A stretch of 64,000 bases of DNA from Microvirga brassicacearum (GTDB taxonomy: Bacteria > Pseudomonadota > Alphaproteobacteria > Rhizobiales > Beijerinckiaceae), in the NCBI RefSeq assembly GCF_008757455.1, contig NZ_VCMV01000014.1, forward strand, positions 62,001-126,000. Direction: 5' to 3'. The position numbers and the translations under genes are program-made. Shown here piece after piece: positions 26,523 to 34,718 of this stretch (positions within the stretch are counted from its first letter, which is position 1; each line of letters opens with the position of its first letter). The notes beneath the pieces were generated by a model. That model did not search any database. It saw only the letters and a list, made by a program, of their open reading frames with translations, and was not told the origin of the DNA.

Positions 26523-27203
26523 TCAAGCGACGTTTCGAAAAGTTTCGATCGGTTCTTCGTCGACTTCGTCATGGTCCACGACCCATGCTTCCCGTAAGGC
26601 CGCCTCCCGCCACTCGCGAAATGCCGGCAAGGACAGCACGGCATCCACGTAGGCTCGCGTGTTCGCATCGAGCGCGATCGAGTAAGTGTCGAGGCGCGTG
26701 GCCAGAGGCGCGAACATGGCGTCGGCTGCCGAGAATGCGCCGAACAGAAACGGACCCGCGGCCCCGAACCGCTCACGTGCTTGGCGCACGATCTCGCTGA
26801 AGCGCGCCACATCCGCGGCCACACCCGTGCCGCGATCGCGCGTGGAGTATTTCTTGCCGAGATTCATCGGGCAAGCGGAGCGCAGATGCTGGAAACCGGA
26901 ATGCATTTCGGCCGCGACCGAACGCGCCATCGCGCGCGCTTTGCGATCCTGCGGCCAGACAGCTGCGCCGAACGCATCGGCCACGTGTTCCATGATCGCG
27001 ATGCTCTCCCATGCGGTCACGTCACCGTCGATCAGGACGGGCATCTTGCCGGCGGGAGAGTATTCGAGAATGCGCGCCTTCGTATCGGGCAGGTCGAGCG
27101 GAATCACGACCTCGTCGAAGGGCACGCCGAGCTGCTTCATCAGCAGCCACGGACGCAGCGACCACGACGAGTAGACCTTGTTGGCGATCACAAGCTTCGG
27201 CAT
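26523..27203 (-). CDS. glutathione S-transferase family protein
   Basis: A 226-residue protein with an N-terminal thioredoxin-like domain (MPKLVIANKVYSSWSLRPWL; the SSWS segment is at the active-site position) and an all-helical C-terminal domain (from about residue 85, RKARAMARSVAAEMHSG). Its start could be ATG 27203 or the GTG at 27212 that overlaps the ilvB stop as GTGA. It lies between ilvB and ilvN in one transcription unit, with 32 bases to ilvN. A role in the acetolactate pathway is not known for GSTs. Confidence 0.84.
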   Translation of the reverse strand: MPKLVIANKVYSSWSLRPWLLMKQLGVPFDEVVIPLDLPDTKARILEYSPAGKMPVLIDGDVTAWESIAIMEHVADAFGAAVWPQDRKARAMARSVAAEMHSGFQHLRSACPMNLGKKYSTRDRGTGVAADVARFSEIVRQARERFGAAGPFLFGAFSAADAMFAPLATRLDTYSIALDANTRAYVDAVLSLPAFREWREAALREAWVVDHDEVDEEPIETFRNVA

Positions 27204-27208
27204 CGAAA

Positions 27209-28981
27209 TCACACCAGCATCTTGCCCTTCTCGTCGATCACGGAGCCGATATCGGTGCCCGCCTCGCCGAGATAGTCGTTGAGCAGCATCTCGTTATGCG
27301 CCTTGCCCGAGGGGATCATCGGGAAGCAGTTCTCGGTCTTGTCCACCACGCAATCGAAGATCACCGGCCGGTCGACATTGATCATCTCCAGGATCGCCGC
27401 ATCGAGATCACCCGGCTTGTCGCAGCGGATTCCGACACCGCCATAAGCTTCGGCGAGCTTCACGAAATCGGGCAGCGATTGCGAATAGCTCTCGGAGTAG
27501 CGCCCGCCATGCAGCAATTCCTGCCACTGGCGCACCATTCCCATATACTCGTTGTTGAGAATGAAGACTTTGACCGGCAGCCGATATTGCACGGCGGTCG
27601 ACATCTCCTGCATGTTCATCAGGATCGACGCTTCGCCCGCAATATCGACGACCAGCGCTTTTGGATGCGCCAGTTGCGTACCGATGGCGGCAGGCAGGCC
27701 ATAGCCCATCGTGCCGAGGCCGCCGGATGTCATCCAGTGGTTCGGTTCCTCGAAGCGGAAATATTGGGCCGCCCACATCTGGTGCTGGCCGACTTCCGTC
27801 GTCACGAAAGTCTCACGATCTTTCGTCAATTCATACAGGCGCTGAACGGCGTATTGCGGCTTGATGGTCTGATCCGACGGACGGTAGGCGAGACAGTTGC
27901 GTCCTCGCCAGCCGTCGATCTTGCTCCACCATTCCTTCAGCGCGACCTTGTCGACCTGCGGAGCCGTCTGACGCCACAGGCGCACCATGTCTTCGAGCAC
28001 ATGGGCGCAATCGCCGATGATCGGGATATCGACCTTGACGTTCTTGTTGATCGACGAGGGGTCGATATCCACGTGGATGCGCTTGGAGAAAGGCGAGAAC
28101 GCATCGAGCCGGCCGGTGATGCGATCGTCGAACCGCGCCCCGATATTGATCATCACGTCGCATTCGTGCATCGCGAGATTGGACTCGTAGGTCCCATGCA
28201 TGCCGAGCATGCCGAGGAATTGCGGGTCAGCCGCCGGATACGCGCCCAGGCCCATCAGCGTCGAGGTCACGGGGAAACCGGTGAGACGCGCGAGTTCCCG
28301 CAGCAGCGCGGACGCATGGGGTCCTGAATTGATCACGCCGCCGCCCGTATAGAACACCGGCCGCTTGGCGTTCGCCATCAGTTCGATGGCGGCGCGGATC
28401 TTGTCCATGTCGCCTTTCACGGTCGGGCGATAGGTCTTGTGCTGATTATTGGTCGGGCGCGTATAGGGGCCCGTCTTGAACTGGATGTCCTTCGGCAGAT
28501 CGACAACCACGGGCCCGGGCCGGCCTGTGGACGCCACATAGAACGCCTCATGCAGGATGCGCGGCAGGTCGTCGATCGATTTGACGAGATAATTGTGCTT
28601 GGTGCAGTGGCGCGTGATGCCGACCGTGTCGCATTCCTGGAACGCATCGGAACCGATCAGGTGGGTCGGCACCTGTCCGGTGATGCAGACGATCGGGATC
28701 GAGTCCATCAGGGCGTCCGTCAGGCCCGTCACCGCGTTGGTGGCGCCGGGGCCCGAGGTGACCAGCACGACGCCGACCTTGCCGGATGAGCGCGCATAGC
28801 CCTCGGCCGCGTGAACCGCGCCCTGCTCGTGCCGCACGAGGATATGCTTCACCTGATCCTGATGGAAAAGGGCGTCGTAGATCGGAAGGACAGCGCCGCC
28901 CGGATATCCGAAAAGATGCTCGACTCCCTGATCCTGCAGGGTGCGGATCACCATTTCGGCTCCCGTCATCGTCTCGCTCAT
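27209..28981 (-). CDS. ilvB: acetolactate synthase large (catalytic) subunit
   Basis: A 590-residue ThDP enzyme that condenses two pyruvates, or pyruvate with 2-oxobutyrate. The catalytic Glu is at residue 52 (HEQG in VRHEQGAVHAAEG). The ThDP/Mg motif is unusual: the family's GDG reads GEA (449-451), with NN at 476-477 in FILNNEYMG. I recall GEA as a variant in alphaproteobacteria, so it is not necessarily a defect. It starts MSETMTGAEMVIRTL at 28981 with GGAG upstream, after a leader peptide and attenuator. Confidence 0.96.
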   Translation of the reverse strand: MSETMTGAEMVIRTLQDQGVEHLFGYPGGAVLPIYDALFHQDQVKHILVRHEQGAVHAAEGYARSSGKVGVVLVTSGPGATNAVTGLTDALMDSIPIVCITGQVPTHLIGSDAFQECDTVGITRHCTKHNYLVKSIDDLPRILHEAFYVASTGRPGPVVVDLPKDIQFKTGPYTRPTNNQHKTYRPTVKGDMDKIRAAIELMANAKRPVFYTGGGVINSGPHASALLRELARLTGFPVTSTLMGLGAYPAADPQFLGMLGMHGTYESNLAMHECDVMINIGARFDDRITGRLDAFSPFSKRIHVDIDPSSINKNVKVDIPIIGDCAHVLEDMVRLWRQTAPQVDKVALKEWWSKIDGWRGRNCLAYRPSDQTIKPQYAVQRLYELTKDRETFVTTEVGQHQMWAAQYFRFEEPNHWMTSGGLGTMGYGLPAAIGTQLAHPKALVVDIAGEASILMNMQEMSTAVQYRLPVKVFILNNEYMGMVRQWQELLHGGRYSESYSQSLPDFVKLAEAYGGVGIRCDKPGDLDAAILEMINVDRPVIFDCVVDKTENCFPMIPSGKAHNEMLLNDYLGEAGTDIGSVIDEKGKMLV

Positions 28982-29034
28982 GTCACTCGCTCCGTCGGTC
29001 TCTGTTTTTCATATGCTGGAGGAAATCAGGCAAT

Positions 29035-29060
29035 AAAAAAGGCCCCTCGTGGGGGGCCTG
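29035..29060 (-). terminator. ilvB attenuator terminator
   Basis: On the minus strand AGGCCCC-CCACGA-GGGGCCT forms a 7-bp stem, followed by TTTTTT (29040-29035). It lies between the leader peptide and ilvB, 54 bases before the ilvB ATG, so it would end transcription before ilvB unless prevented. Confidence 0.85.
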
Positions 29061-29084
29061 TGCGCCATCGCCGGAACTGCAGGA

Positions 29085-29135
29085 TCAATCCTGCTCCGTC
29101 GATGGCGTTCGTACTACGAGAATAACCTTGCGCAC
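29085..29135 (-). CDS. ilvL: ilv leader peptide
   Basis: A 16-residue frame with GTG start reads MRKVILVVRTPSTEQD and ends at UGA. It contains five consecutive branched-chain codons (Val-Ile-Leu-Val-Val), matching all three products controlled by the pathway. A promoter lies upstream and an intrinsic terminator downstream. The stop codon sits in the hairpin GCAGGA/TCCTGC (29094-29079). Short segments 29130-29137 and 29100-29107 can each pair with 29058-29070 next to the terminator, giving alternative structures. The weak ribosome binding site (GAGAG) and GTG start leave a little doubt. Confidence 0.85.
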   Translation of the reverse strand: MRKVILVVRTPSTEQD

Positions 29136-29166
29136 AGATGCGGCTCTCTATTCAAAAGTTGCGCAG

Positions 29167-29195
29167 ACGCTAGCCGATGCTTTTCATCCGGTCAA
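29167..29195 (-). promoter_or_regulatory. sigma-70 promoter of the ilv leader
   Basis: On the minus strand TTGACC (29195-29190) and TAGCGT (29172-29167) are spaced by 17 bases. The expected start is near 29160, 25 bases before the leader peptide GTG. Confidence 0.7.
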
Positions 29196-29263
29196 GCGAT
29201 CTCGCATTTGGCGAATAACAGCCGAGCTTTTATGATGCGGCCCCTCGATCTGGCAGGCTGACG

Positions 29264-30091
29264 ATGTCCGAAATCTTCCCCTCTAATGGATCGCCCGCGC
29301 GTGGGCCGCGGGTGACCGCGCGCGCCTTGCTGCTGGGCGACCGCATCGACGTGGCAGGTCTCGAGCGCAGCGATCTTCTCTCGACGGCGCCGCTCGCATT
29401 CAAGGCCGGGCAGGATGGGTTCGTGGCCCTGTTCCGCTTCGGCGTCGCGGTCCTGGTCGGCCTGACGCCGCTGGAAGAGGACGAGGTGATCCGGGGGTTG
29501 CGCCAGCGCGTCGTCGGCGAGTTCGCGCGCCACGAGGAAGAGACGGCGATCATCGAGTTGCTGCCCGAGAAGGAGGATCAAATCCCTCCCGGCGGCCCGA
29601 TCTTCGTCAAGGATCTCTCGCCCGCCCGGCTGGTGGTGGTCGCCGATGCCCTGTCCAAGAGTGTCGTCCTCGCCCGCGACGAGAAGGCCGCGGCCGCGGT
29701 TTTCGAACAGGTCGAGCCTTTCGCGCGCTTCCTCGCCGAAAGAGGTCGTCGCCCGGCCGGCCGGCGCGAAATCCTCAAGCACATCGGCAATGCGCTGCTC
29801 GTCCGGCAGCGGGTTTCCGGCAGCGTGGCGGTCGAGGAAAAGCCCGACGTTTTGTGGGATCGTCCCGACCTCGAACGTCTCTACGCCCGGCTCGAAGACG
29901 AATACGAGCTGAAGGAGCGGGCCACATCGCTGCACCGCAAGCTCGACGTGATCGGCGACACCGCTCAGGCCCTGACGGACCTGATCGACACCGAACGAGG
30001 CTTGCGGTTGGAGCTGATCATCGTGCTGCTGATCGTTTTCGAGATCATCATCACGTTCTACCAGATGTGGACCGGCCAGGGGGGACATTGA
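29264..30091 (+). CDS. RMD1/DUF155-family membrane-anchored protein
   Basis: A 275-residue protein of the RMD1 (DUF155/YagE-like) family. The soluble body shows [20 protein letters not shown] and [14 protein letters not shown], the C-terminal coiled part [20 protein letters not shown] is usual for the family, and a single C-terminal membrane helix (about 250-270, [18 protein letters not shown]) anchors it. Yeast Rmd1 is linked to meiosis and mitochondria; the bacterial function is unknown. The 3' end overlaps miaA, convergent, by 41 bases. It is divergent from the ilv leader. Confidence 0.82.
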   Translation: MSEIFPSNGSPARGPRVTARALLLGDRIDVAGLERSDLLSTAPLAFKAGQDGFVALFRFGVAVLVGLTPLEEDEVIRGLRQRVVGEFARHEEETAIIELLPEKEDQIPPGGPIFVKDLSPARLVVVADALSKSVVLARDEKAAAAVFEQVEPFARFLAERGRRPAGRREILKHIGNALLVRQRVSGSVAVEEKPDVLWDRPDLERLYARLEDEYELKERATSLHRKLDVIGDTAQALTDLIDTERGLRLELIIVLLIVFEIIITFYQMWTGQGGH

Positions 30092-31001
30092 GCGCCCTCA
30101 TCACGCTCGCATAAGCGGCTTCCGGCGCGACCCATTCCCAATCCGCAAGCTGGTGCCGGAACCACGTGAATTGCCGCTTGGAATACCGGCGCGTGTCGCC
30201 CTGCCCCTGGGCAATGGCCTCGTCGAGGCTGATTTCCCCGCGCAGGTGAGCAAGCAGCCCCGGCACGCCGTGGGCGCGCATGGCCGGGAGCATCGGGTCG
30301 AGACGGCGCGCGCCGAGCGCCCGGACTTCCTCGATGGCGCCCGTTTCCATCATGGTGACGAAACGTTCGTCGATGCGCTTTCGCAGCTCATCCCGTTCGG
30401 GCGACAGAAAAAGCTTGACCGCTCGCCGATCAGCAAGCGGACCCGGTCGGCGCGCACCATGGAACGACGCCAGCGAGCGGCCTGTCGCCGCGACCACCTC
30501 CAGGGCACGCTGGATGCGAAGCCGGTCGGAGGGCCGCAGGCGCGACGCCGTTTGCGGATCGCGCTCGGAGAGGAGCCGGTGCAAATCTGGCGTTTCCAAC
30601 CCTTCGCTCTCGCGTCGGATATGCTCGCGAACCTCATCGGGAACCGTCGGCATATCCGACAGGCCTTCGGTGAGCGCCTTGAAATAGAGCCCTGTCCCCC
30701 CGACGAAAATGGGAATTCGCGCGGTTCCACATTCCTCGAGCATCGACACTGCATCGGTCACATACCGGCCGACCGAGAAGTTGACGCTCGCATCCACCTG
30801 CCCGAACAGCCTATGTGGGACCTCGGCTTCGTCCTCAGGCGTGGGGCGCGCCGTGATGATGCGCAGATCGCCATAGACCTGCATCGAATCCGCATTGATG
30901 ACGACGCCACCAAGCGCTTTCGCAAGCCTGATTGCCAATGCGGACTTGCCTGAAGCGGTCGGCCCTGCAATGAGAATCGCCCCGATCTCAAGGTCACTCA
31001 C
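30051..31001 (-). CDS. miaA: tRNA dimethylallyltransferase
   Basis: A 316-residue enzyme that adds a dimethylallyl group to A37 of tRNAs reading UNN codons. The P-loop GPTASGKS is at 13-20, followed by [12 protein letters not shown] and [10 protein letters not shown], the family's substrate-binding blocks. The reading frame is open far upstream, but the GTG at 31001 ([10 protein letters not shown]) has GGGGA six bases upstream and gives the family's normal length. It is divergent from serB with only 36 bases between the starts. Confidence 0.92.
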   Translation of the reverse strand: MSDLEIGAILIAGPTASGKSALAIRLAKALGGVVINADSMQVYGDLRIITARPTPEDEAEVPHRLFGQVDASVNFSVGRYVTDAVSMLEECGTARIPIFVGGTGLYFKALTEGLSDMPTVPDEVREHIRRESEGLETPDLHRLLSERDPQTASRLRPSDRLRIQRALEVVAATGRSLASFHGARRPGPLADRRAVKLFLSPERDELRKRIDERFVTMMETGAIEEVRALGARRLDPMLPAMRAHGVPGLLAHLRGEISLDEAIAQGQGDTRRYSKRQFTWFRHQLADWEWVAPEAAYASVMRALNVPPGRSTSGRT

Positions 31002-31037
31002 GAAACGGTCCCCACGATGGCATCTCCTCAGGATCTC

Positions 31038-31925
31038 ATGGTCGCGACGCTCATTGCCAACCCGACCCGGCGGGCCTTGACGGACGCGCTCATCGCAAGG
31101 GCCGCAAAGGCGCTCGGACAAGAAACGCAACATGCCACGCTGGCAAGTGGAATTGCCGCCGACCTTTTCCCGCACGCCGGTATCGAGCCCGCCATTATCG
31201 AGGCGAGCCTGCGGGACGTGATCGGGGATGAGCCCATCGACCTCGTGCTCCAGCCTTTGGCGCAGCGCCGCAAGAAGCTTTTCCTCGCCGATATGGATTC
31301 CACCATGATCGGGCAGGAATGCATCGACGAACTGGCCGATTTCGTCGGCCTGAAGACGGAGGTCTCGGCCATCACCGAGCGCGCCATGAACGGCGAGATC
31401 GCGTTCGAGCCGGCCCTGCGGGAACGGGTCGCCCTGCTGAAGAACCTGCCGGTGGGCGTCGCCGATGAGATCATGGCAAGCCGCATCACCCTGACCCCCG
31501 GCGGCCGCGAGCTCGTTCAGACCATGCGGGCGAAGGGCGGCTATACGTGCCTGGTTTCCGGCGGTTTCACGCTTTTCACCGGCCCGGTCGCGGCCAAAAT
31601 CGGCTTCCACGAGCACCGTTCGAACCGCCTGCTCATTGCGGGCGAAAAACTTGACGGCAGCGTGGAGGAACCGATCCTCGGCCGCGAGGCCAAGCTCGCG
31701 ACCTTGATCGAACTTCGCGATCGTCTCGGGCTTTCCCACCACGAAACCATGGCTGTCGGTGACGGCGCCAACGACCTCGCTATGCTCGGCGAAGCGGGTC
31801 TCGGAGTGGCCTTCCATGCCAAGCCGGCGGTTGCCGCAGCGGCACATGCCAGGCTCGACCACGGGGACCTGACGGCGCTGCTTTATGCGCAAGGGTATGT
31901 TGCGAGCGAGATCATCGCAGGGTGA
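31038..31925 (+). CDS. serB: phosphoserine phosphatase
   Basis: A 295-residue HAD-family enzyme for the last step of serine synthesis. The HAD nucleophile motif is [20 protein letters not shown] (Asp85, Asp87), with the conserved [17 protein letters not shown] and [16 protein letters not shown] as motifs II and III. The ATG at 31038 ([12 protein letters not shown]) has AGGA upstream, four bases away; an upstream ATG at 31017 would add seven residues. An ACT-like N-terminal domain precedes the phosphatase. A terminator follows. Confidence 0.93.
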   Translation: MVATLIANPTRRALTDALIARAAKALGQETQHATLASGIAADLFPHAGIEPAIIEASLRDVIGDEPIDLVLQPLAQRRKKLFLADMDSTMIGQECIDELADFVGLKTEVSAITERAMNGEIAFEPALRERVALLKNLPVGVADEIMASRITLTPGGRELVQTMRAKGGYTCLVSGGFTLFTGPVAAKIGFHEHRSNRLLIAGEKLDGSVEEPILGREAKLATLIELRDRLGLSHHETMAVGDGANDLAMLGEAGLGVAFHAKPAVAAAAHARLDHGDLTALLYAQGYVASEIIAG

Positions 31926-31938
31926 CGTGGACGCCAAC

Positions 31939-31967
31939 AAAAAAGGCGGCCCAGAAGCCGCCTTTTT
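31939..31967. terminator. bidirectional terminator between serB and degP
   Basis: GGCGGC-CCAGAA-GCCGCC (31945-31962) is flanked by AAAAAA before and TTTTT after, so it can end serB transcription on the plus strand and degP transcription on the minus strand. Confidence 0.88.
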
Positions 31968-31986
31968 CATTCATTGACGACGGTTC

Positions 31987-33504
31987 CTATTCCACCGAAA
32001 GCGCCACGAACCTCACCTCGCCTTGCGGATTGGCGACCAGAAGCAGCGCCGATTTCCGGCCCTGGCTCTTGAGCGATTCGATCCGCTTGGTGACGTCGGC
32101 CGGGGTCGAAACCGGCTCCTGGCTTACTTCGACGATGACCTCGCCGGCCTGGATCCGCTTGTCGGCAGCGGCCGAATTCGGATCGACGCGGGTGATGACC
32201 ACACCCTTCAGATCGTCTTTCAGGTTGTAGCGGCGGCGAAGCTCATCGTTGATGCCGGACAGGTTGAGGCCGAGTGCCTGACGGGTCACCGTTGGGGTCT
32301 CCGTCGACGGCGCCTGCAGCGTCGCCTGCTTCTCGCCATCCTCCAGACGTCCGAGGGTAACCTGCTTGGTCAATTGCTGGCTCTTGCGGACTATCACCAC
32401 GTCGACCGCCTTGCCGACAGGGCTGGACGCCACGATGCGCGGCAGGTCGCGGGATTCCTTGACCTCCCGGCCATCGAACTTGACGATCACGTCACCCACT
32501 TCGAGGCCGGCCGGTTTCGCCGGTCCTTTTTCGTCGATGCCGGCGATCAGGGCGCCGCGGGCGGAGCCGAGATTGAGGGCTTCGGCGGTTGCGTCGTCAA
32601 CGTTCTGGATCCGAACCCCGAGCCAGCCGCGGCGAGTTTCACCGAACTCGCGAAGCTGCTCGATGATCGGAACGGCGGTGGAGGCCGGAACCGCAAACCC
32701 TATGCCGACGGAGCCGCCAGTCGGGGACAGGATCGCGGTGTTGATGCCGATGACCTCCCCCTCCATGTTGAACAGCGGGCCGCCGGAATTGCCTTTGTTG
32801 ATGGCCGTGTCGGTCTGGATGTAGTTGTCGTAGGGACCCGACTCGATATTGCGGCCGCGGGCCGAGATGATACCGGCCGTGACGGAGCCGCCGAGGCCGA
32901 ACGGATTACCGATCGCCATCACCCAATCGCCGGGGCGCAACAGGTCGGAATTGCCGAATTTCACCGCTTTGAGCGGCTTGTCGCTCTTCACCTTGAGCAC
33001 GGCCAGATCGACCTTCGAATCCTTGCCGATGATCTCGGCCTTGAGGCGCGTGCCGTCAGGGAAGATAACGCTGATGTCGTTGGCGTCGCCGATCACATGG
33101 TTGTTGGTGACGACGATGCCCGAGGAATCGATGACGAAGCCGGATCCGAGCGAATTCGAGCGCCGCTGGCGCTGCGGGGCGCTGTCGCTCCCCCCATTAC
33201 CCTGACCGCCGCGACGGTTGAAGAACTCCTCGAACAGATCTTCGAAGGGCGTGCCGGGTGGAAGTTGCGGCAGGGTGCGGTTGCGCGCTTCCACGGTCGT
33301 CGACGCGGAGATATTGACCACCGCCCCGGTTACCTCCTCCGCCAGATCGGCGAAGGATTCGGGTGCCGAGCGCGCCTGCGCCACCATCGGCACCGACGTG
33401 GCCAGCAGGGTTACGACGGCCAAGCAGGAAGCTGCCGCCCGGAACCGTGAAGGGCGGCGAGATTGGGCCCGGGAAGACGCCGGCACATCCATCGTGTGGT
33501 CCAT
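31987..33504 (-). CDS. degP: periplasmic serine protease/chaperone (DegP/HtrA)
   Basis: A 505-residue Do-type protease with a long N-terminal export signal (hydrophobic core near 23-40, cleavage after AQA). The catalytic triad is complete: His136 in TNNHVIG, Asp166 in KVDLAVLKV and Ser240 in GNSGGP. Two PDZ domains follow (GWLGVRIQNV..., and the C-terminal one with GVVITRVDPNSAA). It degrades misfolded envelope proteins. The ATG at 33504 has AGGAG/GAGGA with good spacing. It is the last gene of the folA-hflK-hflC run. Confidence 0.94.
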   Translation of the reverse strand: MDHTMDVPASSRAQSRRPSRFRAAASCLAVVTLLATSVPMVAQARSAPESFADLAEEVTGAVVNISASTTVEARNRTLPQLPPGTPFEDLFEEFFNRRGGQGNGGSDSAPQRQRRSNSLGSGFVIDSSGIVVTNNHVIGDANDISVIFPDGTRLKAEIIGKDSKVDLAVLKVKSDKPLKAVKFGNSDLLRPGDWVMAIGNPFGLGGSVTAGIISARGRNIESGPYDNYIQTDTAINKGNSGGPLFNMEGEVIGINTAILSPTGGSVGIGFAVPASTAVPIIEQLREFGETRRGWLGVRIQNVDDATAEALNLGSARGALIAGIDEKGPAKPAGLEVGDVIVKFDGREVKESRDLPRIVASSPVGKAVDVVIVRKSQQLTKQVTLGRLEDGEKQATLQAPSTETPTVTRQALGLNLSGINDELRRRYNLKDDLKGVVITRVDPNSAAADKRIQAGEVIVEVSQEPVSTPADVTKRIESLKSQGRKSALLLVANPQGEVRFVALSVE

Positions 33505-33593
33505 CGATGATCCTCTCCTGGAGAACATGAAATCTAGATTGTCGCTCTGCACCGTCATTCAAGCGCGGATTACGGCGGAAGCGGGGCTAAATC

Positions 33594-33785
33594 CTAGCCC
33601 AATTGGCGGATGCCCCACACGATCGCGACACCAACGACGGCCGAGATGATGCCGACGATCCGCATGCGGTCGCTCGGGCTGTGCGCCGCCTCATACATCG
33701 CCCGCCGCATCCCGTCCGGGAATGCCGCGAACAATATGCCCTCGACCGCGAGAGCGAGGCCGAGGGCTGATATGAGGTCCAGCAT
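33594..33785 (-). CDS. DUF2065 small membrane protein
   Basis: A 63-residue protein with two hydrophobic segments (MLDLISALGLALAVEGILFA and VGIISAVVGVAIVWGIRQLG) separated by FPDGMRRAMYEAAHSPSDRMR, the DUF2065 (YjeT-like) pattern. Members commonly lie next to hflC, as here, six bases after the hflC stop. Function unknown; a link to the HflKC complex is suggested by position. Confidence 0.88.
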   Translation of the reverse strand: MLDLISALGLALAVEGILFAAFPDGMRRAMYEAAHSPSDRMRIVGIISAVVGVAIVWGIRQLG

Positions 33786-33791
33786 ATGCTG

Positions 33792-34718
33792 CTATTGCGC
33801 CGGCGCAGGCCGAGCCGGAGGCGTGGCATTCGCTGCCCCGTTCCGGACACCGGATGCGTCCTTGAAGAACCGGAAGAAGTCGGAATCGGGGCTCAGGACG
33901 AGCCGCGTGGCATTCGACTTCAGGCCGTTCTCATAGGCCTGCATGGAGCGATAGAATGCGAAGAACTCCGGATCCTGGCCGAAAGCCTCCGCCAGGATGC
34001 GGTTCTTGTCCGCGTCGCCCTGACCGCGCAATTCTTCCGCCTGACGATTGGCCTCGGCGCGGATGACGATCGCCTCGCGCTCGGCGCGCGCACGGATCAT
34101 CTGCGCTTGCTGCTGCCCGTTCGCCCGCAGATCCGCAGCCTCACGCTCACGCTCGGTGCGCATCCGCTGGTAGACGGCCTGGCTGTTGGCGGCAGGAAGA
34201 TCGACGCGCGTCAGCCGGACATCCACCATTTCGATGCCAAGGCTTGCCGCTTGCTTGTTCACATCCTCCTGGATGCGGTTCATCAACGCGCCGCGTTCCG
34301 TTCTGACAATGGCATCGCGCGACGCGCTGGCCAGAATGTTACGCATGGCTGAGTTCGTGAAGCTCGTCAGGCGCTGGTTGGCGAGGGGGATGCCGCCGAC
34401 GGCCTGATAGAACTTCAGCGGATCGACGATGCGGTAACGCGTGAACGCGTCGACCTCGAGGTTCTGCCGGTCGGCGGAAAGCAGGGTCTGGACCGGGAGG
34501 TCGAGATCGAGCACCCGCTTGTCGAAATACGTCACAGTGTCGATCAGCGGCATTTTGAAATGCAGCCCGGGATCGTCCTTGATTTCCGCCTGCACGGCGC
34601 CGAAGCGAAGAACAAGCGCGTTCTGGGTCTGCTGCACGAAGAAGACCGAACTGTAGAGAACGATCACGATGACCCCCAGGAGAACCAGGAGACCGGTGCG
34701 AAGAGCGGAGTTGTTCAT
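33792..34718 (-). CDS. hflC: FtsH-modulating membrane protein HflC
   Basis: A 308-residue SPFH/Band 7 protein. A single N-terminal membrane helix (about 10-27, LLVLLGVIVIVLYSSVFFV) is followed by the SPFH domain with FGAVQAEIKDDPGLHFKMP, and the coiled-coil region MRTEREREAADLRANGQQQA. With HflK it forms the complex that controls FtsH proteolysis. Its ATG overlaps the hflK stop as ATGA. Confidence 0.94.
   Translation of the reverse strand: MNNSALRTGLLVLLGVIVIVLYSSVFFVQQTQNALVLRFGAVQAEIKDDPGLHFKMPLIDTVTYFDKRVLDLDLPVQTLLSADRQNLEVDAFTRYRIVDPLKFYQAVGGIPLANQRLTSFTNSAMRNILASASRDAIVRTERGALMNRIQEDVNKQAASLGIEMVDVRLTRVDLPAANSQAVYQRMRTEREREAADLRANGQQQAQMIRARAEREAIVIRAEANRQAEELRGQGDADKNRILAEAFGQDPEFFAFYRSMQAYENGLKSNATRLVLSPDSDFFRFFKDASGVRNGAANATPPARPAPAQ

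Noticed and set aside
31002-31970. Apparent upstream extension of miaA into the serB region.
   Set aside because: It is antisense to serB and has no family similarity; the GTG at 31001 gives the normal MiaA length.
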